Of a stretch of 60,592 nucleotides of DNA, positions 1-8,260 are shown in pieces (the first letter of the stretch is position 1; every line of letters begins with the position of its first letter). The DNA comes from an uncultured Christensenella sp. (GTDB lineage: Bacteria > Bacillota > Clostridia > Christensenellales > UBA3700). The translations under genes were made by a program, and so were the position numbers. The notes under the pieces are model-generated. The model did not search any database. It saw nothing but the letters and a program-made list of their open reading frames with translations, and was not told the origin of the DNA. The stretch is from positions 1 to 60,592 of the forward strand of contig CASERZ010000009.1 in the NCBI GenBank assembly GCA_949290515.1, given 5' to 3'.

Positions 1-5
1 TTTAA

Positions 6-133
6 TAGTACTACCAAAGTAATACTATCTTATAAACTAAGTGAAAGCGTGATTTTTAAGATTATAATTAAATTATTTGTGCATACAAAGCATTATAATT
101 CAAAACTTTTATAGTACTTACTAAGCAATACTA
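6..133. repeat. Two imperfect 22-27 bp hairpin-forming direct repeats
   Basis: Positions 6-27 and 112-133 share the frame TAGTACT-n-AG-n-AATACTA followed by TCTT. Each unit is itself an imperfect inverted repeat (TAGTA at one end, TACTA at the other). The rest of 134-606 is very AT-rich, has many stops in all frames, and shows no gene or RNA I recognise. The copy spacing is about 106 bp. Function unknown. Confidence 0.45.
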
Positions 134-606
134 TCTTTCAATTTGAAAACGGGATATCTATATTATATATATCGCCTATATCGCACCATTAATAGCAACT
201 ATGTAGCACACTTAACATATAAAAAATTCAATTCCTACAGATAAACTAAATAAGAAAAAAATACTCGCATAATGTAATTTCTCCCTGCCCCCTACACCGC
301 TCTTCCAAGTCATTTACCTATTACAATTTATATGGATTATTTAAAGTTATATTTAATATGGACAATATGTAAAAGGTATTATTGTTCAAAAATAACTCAT
401 ATTAATTAAATCAAAAATAAATATAAGATATAAATTGCATTTTATTATAAATTATCACCAACATTTTACTGTTTATATTAATAAAAACTATAAAATTTAT
501 AATATATTATAATCGAGAAAATCAGTATTTTTACAAAAAAGTATTAACTAAAAAATTTAATTATACAACTAAATTATAGATAATTCGTATATCAAAATTT
601 AAAAAT

Positions 607-638
607 ATAAGGGCAACATATATCTATGCCACCCTTAT
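607..638 (-). terminator. Rho-independent terminator of the Cys-rich gene
   Basis: On the minus strand a 12-bp stem starting AUAAGGGUGGCA (with G-U pairs) and an 8-nt loop precedes AUUUUU. It lies 9 bp after the stop codon of the gene at 647-1333. Confidence 0.7.
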
Positions 639-646
639 AAATTTGA

Positions 647-1333
647 TTAGCAATTGCTGTTGAGATTGCACTTGCATCTCGTATCCGCACCGCATTCCTG
701 AGGATAAAGCGGAAGGTCGAAAATGCCGTCGCATATCTGCTCGGTATATTCCTGACAAGGCGGGATATAACAATATCCGTAGCTGGGCACGAGCAACTGC
801 ACCTGCATAACCACCTTAAGTATAGTGGTAAGACAAGCCGTCAGTGTGAACGAATCTCCGCTCTGATATGTACCCTGAGCACTGTAAAGAGATACGGTAG
901 CTACGATAGAATAAGGCATTACGGAAGGCGCAGACGTATGCAAAATAACGTCTCTTGTCACACTGACAGTAGCGCTTCCCGACCCCTGAACGCCGTTTGC
1001 GTCCGTAAAATTAACTTGTACGGGCACCGTTACGGTACACTGCACCCTTGCAAAACAAGGGTCTTCCTTTAAAGGAGTTACAATTAAATCGCTTACGGTT
1101 GCTTGCGTCGACGTCGCCGTAGCACTTACAAAGGTATAGGGCTGTACGAGTCCCGTGGAAGGAGTTACGTTGGTTAAAGTAACATCCACGTCGGAGAGCG
1201 TCTCCTGTTTCATACACATATCTATCACCTTATCGCACTGTATACAGACTTTCTCACAAATGCCATTCAAGCCGTTACCGCCTCTGATAGGTCCGGGAAT
1301 TTTATCCGACTTGCAGTTGTTTTGAAATGACAT
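647..1333 (-). CDS. Cys-rich protein of unknown function (possible spore-surface type)
   Basis: 228 residues. I do not recognise the family. The start is set at MSFQNNCK because a perfect AGGAGG (1344-1349) lies 10 nt upstream; the longer frame to 1369 would translate through that site. There are 15 cysteines. Five lie in the first 45 residues (spacings such as CxxC and CxxxC), and seven lie in the last 45, ending CKCNLNSNC. Between them is a Ser/Thr/Val-rich stretch that looks like beta-sandwich sequence. No signal peptide or membrane segment is seen. It is monocistronic with its own terminator. Cys-rich ends around a beta core are common in spore coat or exosporium proteins of Clostridia, but that is only an analogy here. 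It could also be a secreted or phage-derived surface protein. Confidence 0.7.
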   Translation of the reverse strand: MSFQNNCKSDKIPGPIRGGNGLNGICEKVCIQCDKVIDMCMKQETLSDVDVTLTNVTPSTGLVQPYTFVSATATSTQATVSDLIVTPLKEDPCFARVQCTVTVPVQVNFTDANGVQGSGSATVSVTRDVILHTSAPSVMPYSIVATVSLYSAQGTYQSGDSFTLTACLTTILKVVMQVQLLVPSYGYCYIPPCQEYTEQICDGIFDLPLYPQECGADTRCKCNLNSNC

Positions 1334-1455
1334 ATTTTTTATTCCTCCTATATAGTCGTCATAAGGCACACAACATTTTGTATGCTCACAACTTATATAT
1401 TCAGAAAAAGCAAAAAAAGTGCATAAATCTGAATAAAAGCCATAAAAAACCGTTA

Positions 1456-1488
1456 AAAAAGGCCGTATTCAACATACGACCTCTTTAA
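1456..1488 (-). terminator. Terminator after engB
   Basis: Minus-strand hairpin with a stem of about 16 bp around GGTCGTAT/ATACGGCC, including wobbles, running into a T-rich tract. It lies 36 bp downstream of the engB stop. Confidence 0.7.
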
Positions 1489-1523
1489 AACTTCTGCTTG
1501 CGAAACATCGCGTTATGTATCTT

Positions 1524-2117
1524 CTATGCGTATATATTCAAAATATTTTCTATTCGGTTCAATACGTCTTCTTTGCCCGTTTTTGCGTGAGACGATACAA
1601 ACATAATATTTTCATCTCCCAGACATAATGCGCTAGCTATAATACCGCGTTGCTTCATACAAGCCTGTCGCGACAGCTTATCACACTTCGTGGCAATTAC
1701 CGTAAAAGGTATCTGATAATGATGCATATATGCCACCATCTGTTTGTCTAGAGCCGTAGGCTCGTGCCTTACGTCCACAAGAAGAAATACATTGACAAGA
1801 CGCTTGCTTCCCAAAAGGTACCCGCCTATCATATCGTCCCACGAGTCCTTTACCTCTCCGCTGACTTTAGCGTAGCCATACCCTGGCAAATCTACAAACA
1901 TAAACTGTCCTTTGTTAATCTCAAAGTAGTTGAGAAGACGCGTTTTCCCGGGAGTAGAAGAAGTCTTTGCAATACTCTTATTGTTGACGATAAAATTGAT
2001 AAAAGAAGATTTACCGACGTTGGATTTGCCTGCGATTGCAATCTCCGGCATACCGTAATCAGCTATATTATTAGAATTTGCGACGGAAGTCACAAATCTG
2101 CATTGCTTTATCTCCAT
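1524..2117 (-). CDS. engB: Ribosome biogenesis GTP-binding protein EngB/YsxC
   Basis: 197 residues, the usual length for this small GTPase needed for late 50S assembly. G1 is GKSNVGKSS (residues 30-38), G3 is DLPG (76-79), G4 is TKCD (143-146), and the G5-like SSHAKTG starts at about 175. The SD GGAGG sits 5 nt before ATG. It is the last gene downstream of lon in the order tig-clpP-clpX-lon-engB, an arrangement found in many Bacillota. A 173-bp gap from lon leaves room for its own promoter, but I see no clear consensus there. Confidence 0.95.
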   Translation of the reverse strand: MEIKQCRFVTSVANSNNIADYGMPEIAIAGKSNVGKSSFINFIVNNKSIAKTSSTPGKTRLLNYFEINKGQFMFVDLPGYGYAKVSGEVKDSWDDMIGGYLLGSKRLVNVFLLVDVRHEPTALDKQMVAYMHHYQIPFTVIATKCDKLSRQACMKQRGIIASALCLGDENIMFVSSHAKTGKEDVLNRIENILNIYA

Positions 2118-2290
2118 AATTCCTCCTTCGTAAAATCCGCCTTATTTTAAGTTTTACAGAGTTTACGGTATTCTCGTATTCTCTGTCGAGAATTACCCGT
2201 TTTTGCGTCCTGAGCCTTATTACGACCGCCATACAGCCTATATTATTTTAGGCGTATCACTCTACTGCGCACGCGCGCTATGACTTATTA

Positions 2291-4597
2291 TCAAATACTC
2301 ACTCCGCAAGCACACTCGAAAACTTTAGATATGTTATCGGCAAGCACAAAATCAATATTGTCAAGAACGCACTTTGGAAGCTCTTGCATATCCTTCTTAT
2401 TTTGCTCGGGAATTATTACCGTCTTTATACCGCTTCTTTGCGCGGCAAGGGTTTTTTCTTTAAGTCCGCCTATAGGAAGGACCTTTCCCCTCAAGGTAAT
2501 CTCTCCTGTCATCGCAAGCTTATCTTTTACGCTCTTTCCCGTAACTGCAGACAATACGGCTGTAGCAAGTGCAATACCTGCCGACGGTCCGTCCTTTGGC
2601 GTTGCTCCTGCAGGCACGTGAATATGAATATCGTTTTTATTGAACAAATCTCCGTCGATACCCAACTCTTTAGTTTTACTCTTTATCAAAGATACCGCAA
2701 TCTCTGCAGACTCCTTCATAACGTCGCCCAGACTTCCCGTCAATACTATTTTACCGCTTCCGTAAGGCAACATTCTGACTTCGATAGGCATAGTTACTCC
2801 GCCCACGCTTGTCCACGCAAGACCGTTGACCGCGCCTACTTCGCCGCTGACAATATCGCTGTCACCCTGATACTTCTCAACTCCTAGATATTCGGACACA
2901 TTGTCTGCCGTCAATCTGTAACTTATATTTTCTCCGCCTACGACTTTCGTAGCGATTTTACGGCATACTTCGGCAATCTGACGCTCCAATTCTCTTACGC
3001 CCGACTCTTTAGTATAGTCGTCTATAATCTTGTCTATCGCGCCTTTGTCGAATTCAACCTCTACCTCGCTGATACCGTTTTGTTTCATTTGTTTAGGAAC
3101 AAGGTATCTTCTGGCTATCTCGTACTTCTCGTCCTGAGTATAGCCGTCCATCTCTATTACTTCCATTCTGTCAAGCAAAGGCTTTTGAATAGTAGAAAGA
3201 GAATTTGCCGTCATAATAAACATTACCTGAGACAAGTCAAAAGGCACCTCGAGATAATTGTCCCTGAAGTTTGCGTTTTGATTGGGGTCAAGCACCTCGA
3301 GCATAGCACTCGAAGGGTCTCCTCTCATATCGCTCGTCATCTTGTCTATCTCGTCCAGCAAAAACAGCGGATTGCTTGTCTTGGCCTTGGACATACAAGT
3401 CATTATTCTACCCGGCATAGAGCCTATATATGTCTTTCTGTGTCCTCTTATCTCAGCCTCGTCTCTTATACCGCCCAAACTCATATGCAAGTATTCCTTA
3501 CCGAGTGCTCTCGCTATGGATTGCGCTATGGAAGTCTTTCCTACTCCGGGAGGCCCTACAAGGCATATAATAGGGGCTTTGTTATCCTTGCCGGCAAGTT
3601 TCTTTACCGCTATCGCTTCTACGATACGGGTCTTTACCTTATCTATCCCGTAATGGTCCTCATCGAGCACCTTGCGAATATGGTCGAGGTCAAAGTTGTC
3701 CTCTGTATAAACTCCCCACGGCAAAGCAAGCACTATATCGAGATAGTTGCGAATCATACCGTATTCAGGCGAAGATATGTTCATTCTCTCGAGGCGTGAA
3801 AGTTCTTTGGAGATTTTCTCCTTAACTTCGTCACTCGCTTTAAGCGCGCCGATTTGAGTTTTCATTTCCTCGAATTCCTTATCGTCGTCTCCGAGTTCTT
3901 TCTTGATAACCTTTATTTGTTCTCTCAGCAAGAACTCCTTTTGATTTTCCTTGAGAGAATTATCGAGTTTCTTTTCGATGTCTTTAATTATGTTAAGCTT
4001 ATAGACTTCGGCTTTGAGAGTAGCAGAAAGCTTTTGCGCTTTGAGTTCGCTGTCATACTCGTTGAGATACTCCTGCTTGTCCAGCCCGTCAAGTCCCGCA
4101 GCTATCAAATCCATAATCGTATAAATATCGGAATTTTTCTCAAAAGCAAGCCATACCGCCTGTCTGACTGGATAGCCGAGCTTTTCCATCTCCTTTATAT
4201 CCTTATAGAGTATGCCTTTGTAAAGATTATGCTTAAACTCAACGTCGAAGAGTTTTCCGGGCGACTCGATAACGCCTCCTTTATAAAAAGGCGCAGTCGC
4301 GCTCAAATCCTCAAGCCGCGCTCTTTTCAAGCCCTCGAGCGTAACGCTTATGCCGTTACCGTTTTTCTTTACGTCGACGATATTGCATACGGTACCGAAC
4401 TCGCACAAGTCCTCTTCACTCTCTATATCCGTCTTTGTACAATTCTGTTTGACGGCAAAAACAGGCACGTTATCCTTTTGCGCGCTATTGAGCGCAAGCA
4501 TACCTTTGAGGGAAAACACGTCAATGCGTTGCTTAACATTGGGCAACGCCGTATTGTCCCTTAGTACGAGCAAAATCATTTCCTCTCTTTCCTGCAT
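2291..4597 (-). CDS. lon: ATP-dependent protease Lon (LonA type)
   Basis: 768 residues. The N-terminal substrate-recognition LON domain (about 1-200) and a coiled-coil linker are followed by the AAA+ module with Walker A GPPGVGKT (348-355) and Walker B LFLLDEID. The C-terminal serine-lysine protease domain has the catalytic Ser672 in PKDGPSAG and Lys713 in GGLKEK. The SD AAGGAG is 5 nt before the ATG. The enzyme degrades misfolded and regulatory proteins in the cytosol. Slightly shorter than the common 770-810 residues because the N-terminus begins directly with MQEREEMILLVLRD. It follows clpX by 56 bp, consistent with co-transcription. No HrcA or CtsR operator was recognised in front of it. 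Confidence 0.96.
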   Translation of the reverse strand: MQEREEMILLVLRDNTALPNVKQRIDVFSLKGMLALNSAQKDNVPVFAVKQNCTKTDIESEEDLCEFGTVCNIVDVKKNGNGISVTLEGLKRARLEDLSATAPFYKGGVIESPGKLFDVEFKHNLYKGILYKDIKEMEKLGYPVRQAVWLAFEKNSDIYTIMDLIAAGLDGLDKQEYLNEYDSELKAQKLSATLKAEVYKLNIIKDIEKKLDNSLKENQKEFLLREQIKVIKKELGDDDKEFEEMKTQIGALKASDEVKEKISKELSRLERMNISSPEYGMIRNYLDIVLALPWGVYTEDNFDLDHIRKVLDEDHYGIDKVKTRIVEAIAVKKLAGKDNKAPIICLVGPPGVGKTSIAQSIARALGKEYLHMSLGGIRDEAEIRGHRKTYIGSMPGRIMTCMSKAKTSNPLFLLDEIDKMTSDMRGDPSSAMLEVLDPNQNANFRDNYLEVPFDLSQVMFIMTANSLSTIQKPLLDRMEVIEMDGYTQDEKYEIARRYLVPKQMKQNGISEVEVEFDKGAIDKIIDDYTKESGVRELERQIAEVCRKIATKVVGGENISYRLTADNVSEYLGVEKYQGDSDIVSGEVGAVNGLAWTSVGGVTMPIEVRMLPYGSGKIVLTGSLGDVMKESAEIAVSLIKSKTKELGIDGDLFNKNDIHIHVPAGATPKDGPSAGIALATAVLSAVTGKSVKDKLAMTGEITLRGKVLPIGGLKEKTLAAQRSGIKTVIIPEQNKKDMQELPKCVLDNIDFVLADNISKVFECACGVSI

Positions 4598-4653
4598 ATT
4601 AACTCCTTATAGTCGAATAATGCGAATAATCTTTCAATTATCCGCATTTTCTT

Positions 4654-5895
4654 TCAGGCTGATTCCCTGTCTTCTTCTCTTATGACTACGGGGCGTTTAC
4701 CTCCGGACACCACGTCTTTTGTAATAATAATCTTTTTGATGCCTTTATCCGTAGGGATATCGTACATAAGTTCGAGCATCAGATTTTCGAGTACTGACCT
4801 CAATCCTCTTGCTCCCGTATTGAGTTTTATTGCCTGAGTTGCGATTTCTCTCAATGCAGCGGGCTCGAATTCGATATCCACTCCGTCCATCTCGAACAGC
4901 TTTTTATACTGACGGATAGGCGCGTTTTTAGGCTCGGTAAGAATACTTACGAGCGCGTCTTCGTCGAGCGCGTCGAGACCTACTACAATGGGAATTCTTC
5001 CCACGAATTCGGGTATTAAACCGTACTTAATCAAATCATCGGGCTTAATGTCTCCTATCAGCTCGCCGTAACCGATTTTGTTGTTTTCTCTGACTTTCGC
5101 GCCGAAGCCCAGTCCCGAGCCGTCAAGACGCTTGTCGATAATCTTATCCAAGCCGACAAACGCTCCACCGCAAACAAAGAGAATGTTAGTAGTATCAATC
5201 GTAAGACATTCCTGCTGAGGATGCTTTCTGCCGCCCTGAGGAGGAACGCTTGCAACGGTGCTTTCGATAATTTTGAGAAGAGCCTGTTGCACCCCCTCAC
5301 CTGAAACGTCTCTTGTGATAGACATATTTTCGCCTTTGCTGGCAAGTTTGTCTATCTCGTCGATATAGATTATACCAAGCTGAGCTTTCTCGATATCGTA
5401 ATCTGCCGCCTGTATAAGCTTGAGAAGTACGTTTTCGACGTCCTCACCGACGTAACCCGCTTCCGTAAGCGTAGTAGCGTCCGCTACGGCAAAAGGCACA
5501 TTTAGTATCTTTGCCAAAGTCTTTGCCAGCAACGTCTTTCCGCTACCCGTAGGTCCGAGCATAAGAATATTGCTCTTGTCGAGTTCAACGTCGTCGCTCT
5601 TATAGTTAATTCGCTTGTAGTGATTGTATACCGCTACCGACAGAACCTTTTTTGCTTTGTCCTGTCCTACGATATATTCATCAAGCTTTTCTTTTATTTC
5701 GTGTGGCTTCAGCAGCTCAAACCCTTTCTCGTCCTGATAAGGCAAATTGAGAGAATCTTTCTTTATCATCTCCACGCAAGTGCCTATACAGTCGTAACAT
5801 ATACCTATGTTGGGGTCTGCACCGGGAACGACATAGTCGATATCGTTCATAAGGTCTCTGCCGCAAAGCATACATTTGATTTTTTTATTTTCCAA
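4654..5895 (-). CDS. clpX: ATP-dependent Clp protease ATP-binding subunit ClpX
   Basis: 413 residues. The N-terminal zinc-binding domain uses C8, C11, C33 and C36. The AAA+ module has Walker A GPTGSGKT (114-121), Walker B IIYIDEID, the pore-1 loop GYVG, the pore-2 loop RKHP, and LGFGAKV at the position of the ClpP-docking IGF loop. It unfolds substrates and feeds them to ClpP. It starts 14 bp after clpP, so the two partners are clearly one unit. Confidence 0.97.
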   Translation of the reverse strand: MENKKIKCMLCGRDLMNDIDYVVPGADPNIGICYDCIGTCVEMIKKDSLNLPYQDEKGFELLKPHEIKEKLDEYIVGQDKAKKVLSVAVYNHYKRINYKSDDVELDKSNILMLGPTGSGKTLLAKTLAKILNVPFAVADATTLTEAGYVGEDVENVLLKLIQAADYDIEKAQLGIIYIDEIDKLASKGENMSITRDVSGEGVQQALLKIIESTVASVPPQGGRKHPQQECLTIDTTNILFVCGGAFVGLDKIIDKRLDGSGLGFGAKVRENNKIGYGELIGDIKPDDLIKYGLIPEFVGRIPIVVGLDALDEDALVSILTEPKNAPIRQYKKLFEMDGVDIEFEPAALREIATQAIKLNTGARGLRSVLENLMLELMYDIPTDKGIKKIIITKDVVSGGKRPVVIREEDRESA

Positions 5896-5909
5896 AACTG
5901 ACCTCTTTA

Positions 5910-6491
5910 TTATCTCTTATAAAAAATCTTATCCACAAGACCGTATTCGAGTGCTTCTTGCGCGGACATATAATTGTCTCTTTCGCAGTCCTCTGCTACC
6001 TTCTCGTAGGGTTTACCGCTGTTCTGAGCCAGAATCTTGGTGAGTTTTTCCTTGATTTTCTGGATATGGTTGGCGGTGATAACGATATCCGTCGCCTGTC
6101 CGCTTGCTCCGCCGAGAGGCTGATGAATCATAACTTCGCTGTTAGGAAGAGCGTATCTTTTGCCCTTTGCGCCCGAGGACAGCAAGAATGCTCCCATAGA
6201 AGCTGCCATACCTACGCAAATAGTGCTTACGTCGCACTTGATGTAATTCATAGTATCGTAGATTGCCAGTCCTGCGGTAACGCTGCCGCCGGGGCTGTTG
6301 ATGTAAAGGCTGATATCCTTTGACGAGTCCTTTGCCTCGAGATAGATAAGCTGAGCTACTACCGTATTAGCGGTTTCGTCGGTAATTTCTCCCGATATAA
6401 ATATAATTCTGTCTTCGAGAAGACGGGAGTATATGTCATAAGACCTCTCGCCTTTGTCCGTTTTGTCGATTACGTAAGGTATCAAATTCAT
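5910..6491 (-). CDS. clpP: ATP-dependent Clp protease proteolytic subunit ClpP
   Basis: 193 residues, standard length. The catalytic triad is visible: Ser98 in GMAASMG, His123 in MIHQPLGG, Asp172 in ERDNYMSA. The gene begins with ATG after GAGGAGG. It forms the tetradecameric peptidase chamber for ClpX. The 156-bp leader between tig and clpP holds a hairpin and a 13-bp direct repeat, listed separately; CtsR heptads (GGTCAAA) were looked for and not seen. Confidence 0.97.
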   Translation of the reverse strand: MNLIPYVIDKTDKGERSYDIYSRLLEDRIIFISGEITDETANTVVAQLIYLEAKDSSKDISLYINSPGGSVTAGLAIYDTMNYIKCDVSTICVGMAASMGAFLLSSGAKGKRYALPNSEVMIHQPLGGASGQATDIVITANHIQKIKEKLTKILAQNSGKPYEKVAEDCERDNYMSAQEALEYGLVDKIFYKR

Positions 6492-6519
6492 TTTATTATC
6501 CTCCTCTGATAATTATTAA

Positions 6520-6608
6520 GTCCGACATAATATATAAATATCGTGCCGGACCCGTAGCGTTTTTATCTGAAGTACGTTAAGCCTACACTTAATTATTATC
6601 TGACGTAC
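6520..6608 (-). promoter_or_regulatory. Candidate clpP leader/operator elements
   Basis: Two elements lie between tig and clpP. At 6520-6551 there is a hairpin with an 8-bp stem (GUCCGGCA paired with UGUCGGAC in the clpP RNA). At 6563-6575 and 6596-6608 there are near-identical 13-mers (TTATCTGAAGTAC and TTATCTGACGTAC on the plus strand), 33 bp apart, about three helical turns. That spacing suits a dimeric or cooperative regulator, but no known operator matches. No consensus sigma-A promoter was recognised here. Confidence 0.3.
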
Positions 6609-6647
6609 CGAAGAATATTACTGCGTCAATACAATTTTTTGTGTCGA

Positions 6648-7934
6648 TTATTTGATTGTATTGTTATTTTTGAGGTATTCGAAGAGTTTGTTTGTGATGA
6701 TATCTCTTCTGAGATATTCCTTGTACTCGTCGTTCATATACTTGGAGTATTCCTCAAAAGTCTTGCCGGCTTCTTTAGCCATATCAGCGATTTTTTCGTT
6801 GATTTCCTCATCGGAAACGGGAATTTGTATTTCTTTGAGAAGAGCCTCGAGAGTAAGTCTGAACAATACGTTCTTCTTAGCCATATCAGCATATTGCTTT
6901 TTGAGGTCGTCTCTCTTTATTCCGGTGTACTTGTAGTAGTCTTCAGCCTTGAGGCCCTGATACTGGAGTCTGCTCTCGAATTCGTAAATCATCTCTTCGA
7001 TTTGATTGTCTACCATACATTCGGGAATTTCAACGGTGCTTTCGTTGGCGATTTTTTCGATGATATCGTTTTCGAGTTTGGATTCTACGCTAGCGGTCTT
7101 CTTTGCGAGCAAATCTTTCTTGATGCTCTCCTTGAAGTCTGCAACGGTATCGAATTCGCTGATATCTTTTACGCTCTCGTCGTCGAGCTGAGGAACTTCC
7201 TTAACGTTGATTTCGTGAAGTTTGATTGCAAAAACCGCGTCCTTGTCAGCAAGAGAAGTCTCGTGATAGTCTTTGGGAAACTTAACTACGATATCTCTCT
7301 CCTCACCGATATTCATACCGATAACCTGCTCTTCGAAACCGGGAATAAAGCTGCCGCTTCCGAGTACGAGGTTTTGTTTTTCAGCCGTACCGCCTTCGAA
7401 CTTGACGCCGTCAACGCTGCCGCTGTAATCGATGACTACGGTATCGCCCTTCTGAGCAGCTCTGTCGGTAATGGGTACCCACGCGCCTGCAGCGTCGAGC
7501 TTGGACTGAACTTCGGCATTGATTTCGTCTTCGGTAACTTCAGGCTTTTCGGTTTCAAACACGAGACCGGTGTACTTGCCGAGTTTGAAGTCGGGCTTGC
7601 ATTGTACGGTAGCCGTAAATTCGAGAGTACTGTCGCTTATAGCGTTGATGTCGATGTCGGGTCTGTCAACGGGTTCGATGTCCTTTTCCTTATCGAGGAC
7701 TGCGCCGTACTGCTCGGGCAAAATAATATCGAGTGCGTCTTCAAAGAAAATTCCTACGCCGTAAGTACCTGCAAGCACCTTGAAAGGCACGTGACCTTTA
7801 CGGAAACCGCCTATCTGATAGTTCTTCTTGGTTTTCTCGTAAGCCTTCTGAATGGCAGCCTGCCAATCTGCGGAATCGACTTTGATAACGATTTTTACTT
7901 TGTTTTTTTCAAGTTTTTCTACTGTGTAACTCAT
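6648..7934 (-). CDS. tig: Trigger factor, ribosome-associated chaperone and prolyl isomerase
   Basis: 428 residues from the start MSYTVEKLEK, chosen because GAGGAG lies 6 nt upstream (7941-7946); an 18-residue in-frame upstream extension carries the ribosome site and promoter region. The ribosome-docking signature GFRKGHVP is at residues 43-50. The FKBP-type PPIase domain spans about 155-240 (GDTVVIDYSG through FPKDY). The C-terminal arms are helical and end in polar residues. Trigger factor meets nascent chains at the ribosome exit tunnel. It heads the proteostasis cluster and has a strong extended -10 promoter at 7979-8007. Confidence 0.96.
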   Translation of the reverse strand: MSYTVEKLEKNKVKIVIKVDSADWQAAIQKAYEKTKKNYQIGGFRKGHVPFKVLAGTYGVGIFFEDALDIILPEQYGAVLDKEKDIEPVDRPDIDINAISDSTLEFTATVQCKPDFKLGKYTGLVFETEKPEVTEDEINAEVQSKLDAAGAWVPITDRAAQKGDTVVIDYSGSVDGVKFEGGTAEKQNLVLGSGSFIPGFEEQVIGMNIGEERDIVVKFPKDYHETSLADKDAVFAIKLHEINVKEVPQLDDESVKDISEFDTVADFKESIKKDLLAKKTASVESKLENDIIEKIANESTVEIPECMVDNQIEEMIYEFESRLQYQGLKAEDYYKYTGIKRDDLKKQYADMAKKNVLFRLTLEALLKEIQIPVSDEEINEKIADMAKEAGKTFEEYSKYMNDEYKEYLRRDIITNKLFEYLKNNNTIK

Positions 7935-7978
7935 TTCGTTTCTCCTCAAAAATTTGTCAAAAATGTATTTACTAATGT

Positions 7979-8007
7979 ATTTTAGCATACAATAACGAAT
8001 AATGCAA
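7979..8007 (-). promoter_or_regulatory. Sigma-A promoter for tig
   Basis: Minus strand: TTGCAT (8007-8002), 17-bp spacer, TAAAAT (7984-7979) preceded by TG, an extended -10. Predicted start is about 38 nt upstream of the tig ATG. Confidence 0.7.
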
Positions 8008-8118
8008 TTGATATCGCAAAAAATTATATTATATTTTATAATTAAACATAATCATTGAAAATCGACGCTAATTTTGCTCTTATCCACTCTCCTGCCGGCA
8101 TCGCGCCGACGAAAAATC

Positions 8119-8147
8119 TTGACAACTTCAAGTCAATCAAATATAAT
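8119..8147 (+). promoter_or_regulatory. Consensus sigma-A promoter for rqcH
   Basis: TTGACA (8119-8124), 17-bp spacer, TATAAT (8142-8147): exact consensus in both hexamers. Predicted start is near 8154, giving an unusually long leader of about 107 nt. Confidence 0.85.
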
Positions 8148-8184
8148 TAAACGGCAAGGATATATTGCGCGATATTGCGCGCAA

Positions 8185-8236
8185 GCGACAAACAATACGA
8201 AAGTACGGCTCCTGCACACAAGGGAGCCTTTGTCGT
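8185..8236 (+). other. Structured 5' leader of rqcH: predicted three-way junction
   Basis: Three nested helices can be drawn from the sequence. P1 pairs GCGACAAA (8185-8192) with TTTGTCGT (8229-8236). P2 is TAC-GAAA-GTA (8196-8205) with a GNRA tetraloop. P3 pairs GGCTCC (8207-8212) with GGAGCC (8223-8228) and is contiguous with P1. It ends 25 nt before the ATG. There is no T-run, so it is not a terminator. It matches no riboswitch class I know. Confidence 0.4.
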
Positions 8237-8260
8237 AAAAATACAATTGAGGAAGACGGT

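Noticed and set aside
6492..6647. CtsR operator at clpP
   Set aside because: No GGTCAAA heptads on either strand.
6639..7985. 448-codon open frame antisense to tig
   Set aside because: Arises from codon bias opposite a clear trigger factor gene; the peptide is Phe/Val/Leu-rich with no domain.
8165..8260. N-terminal extension of rqcH
   Set aside because: Lies in the predicted leader structure, upstream of the ribosome site used by the canonical MPNDY start.
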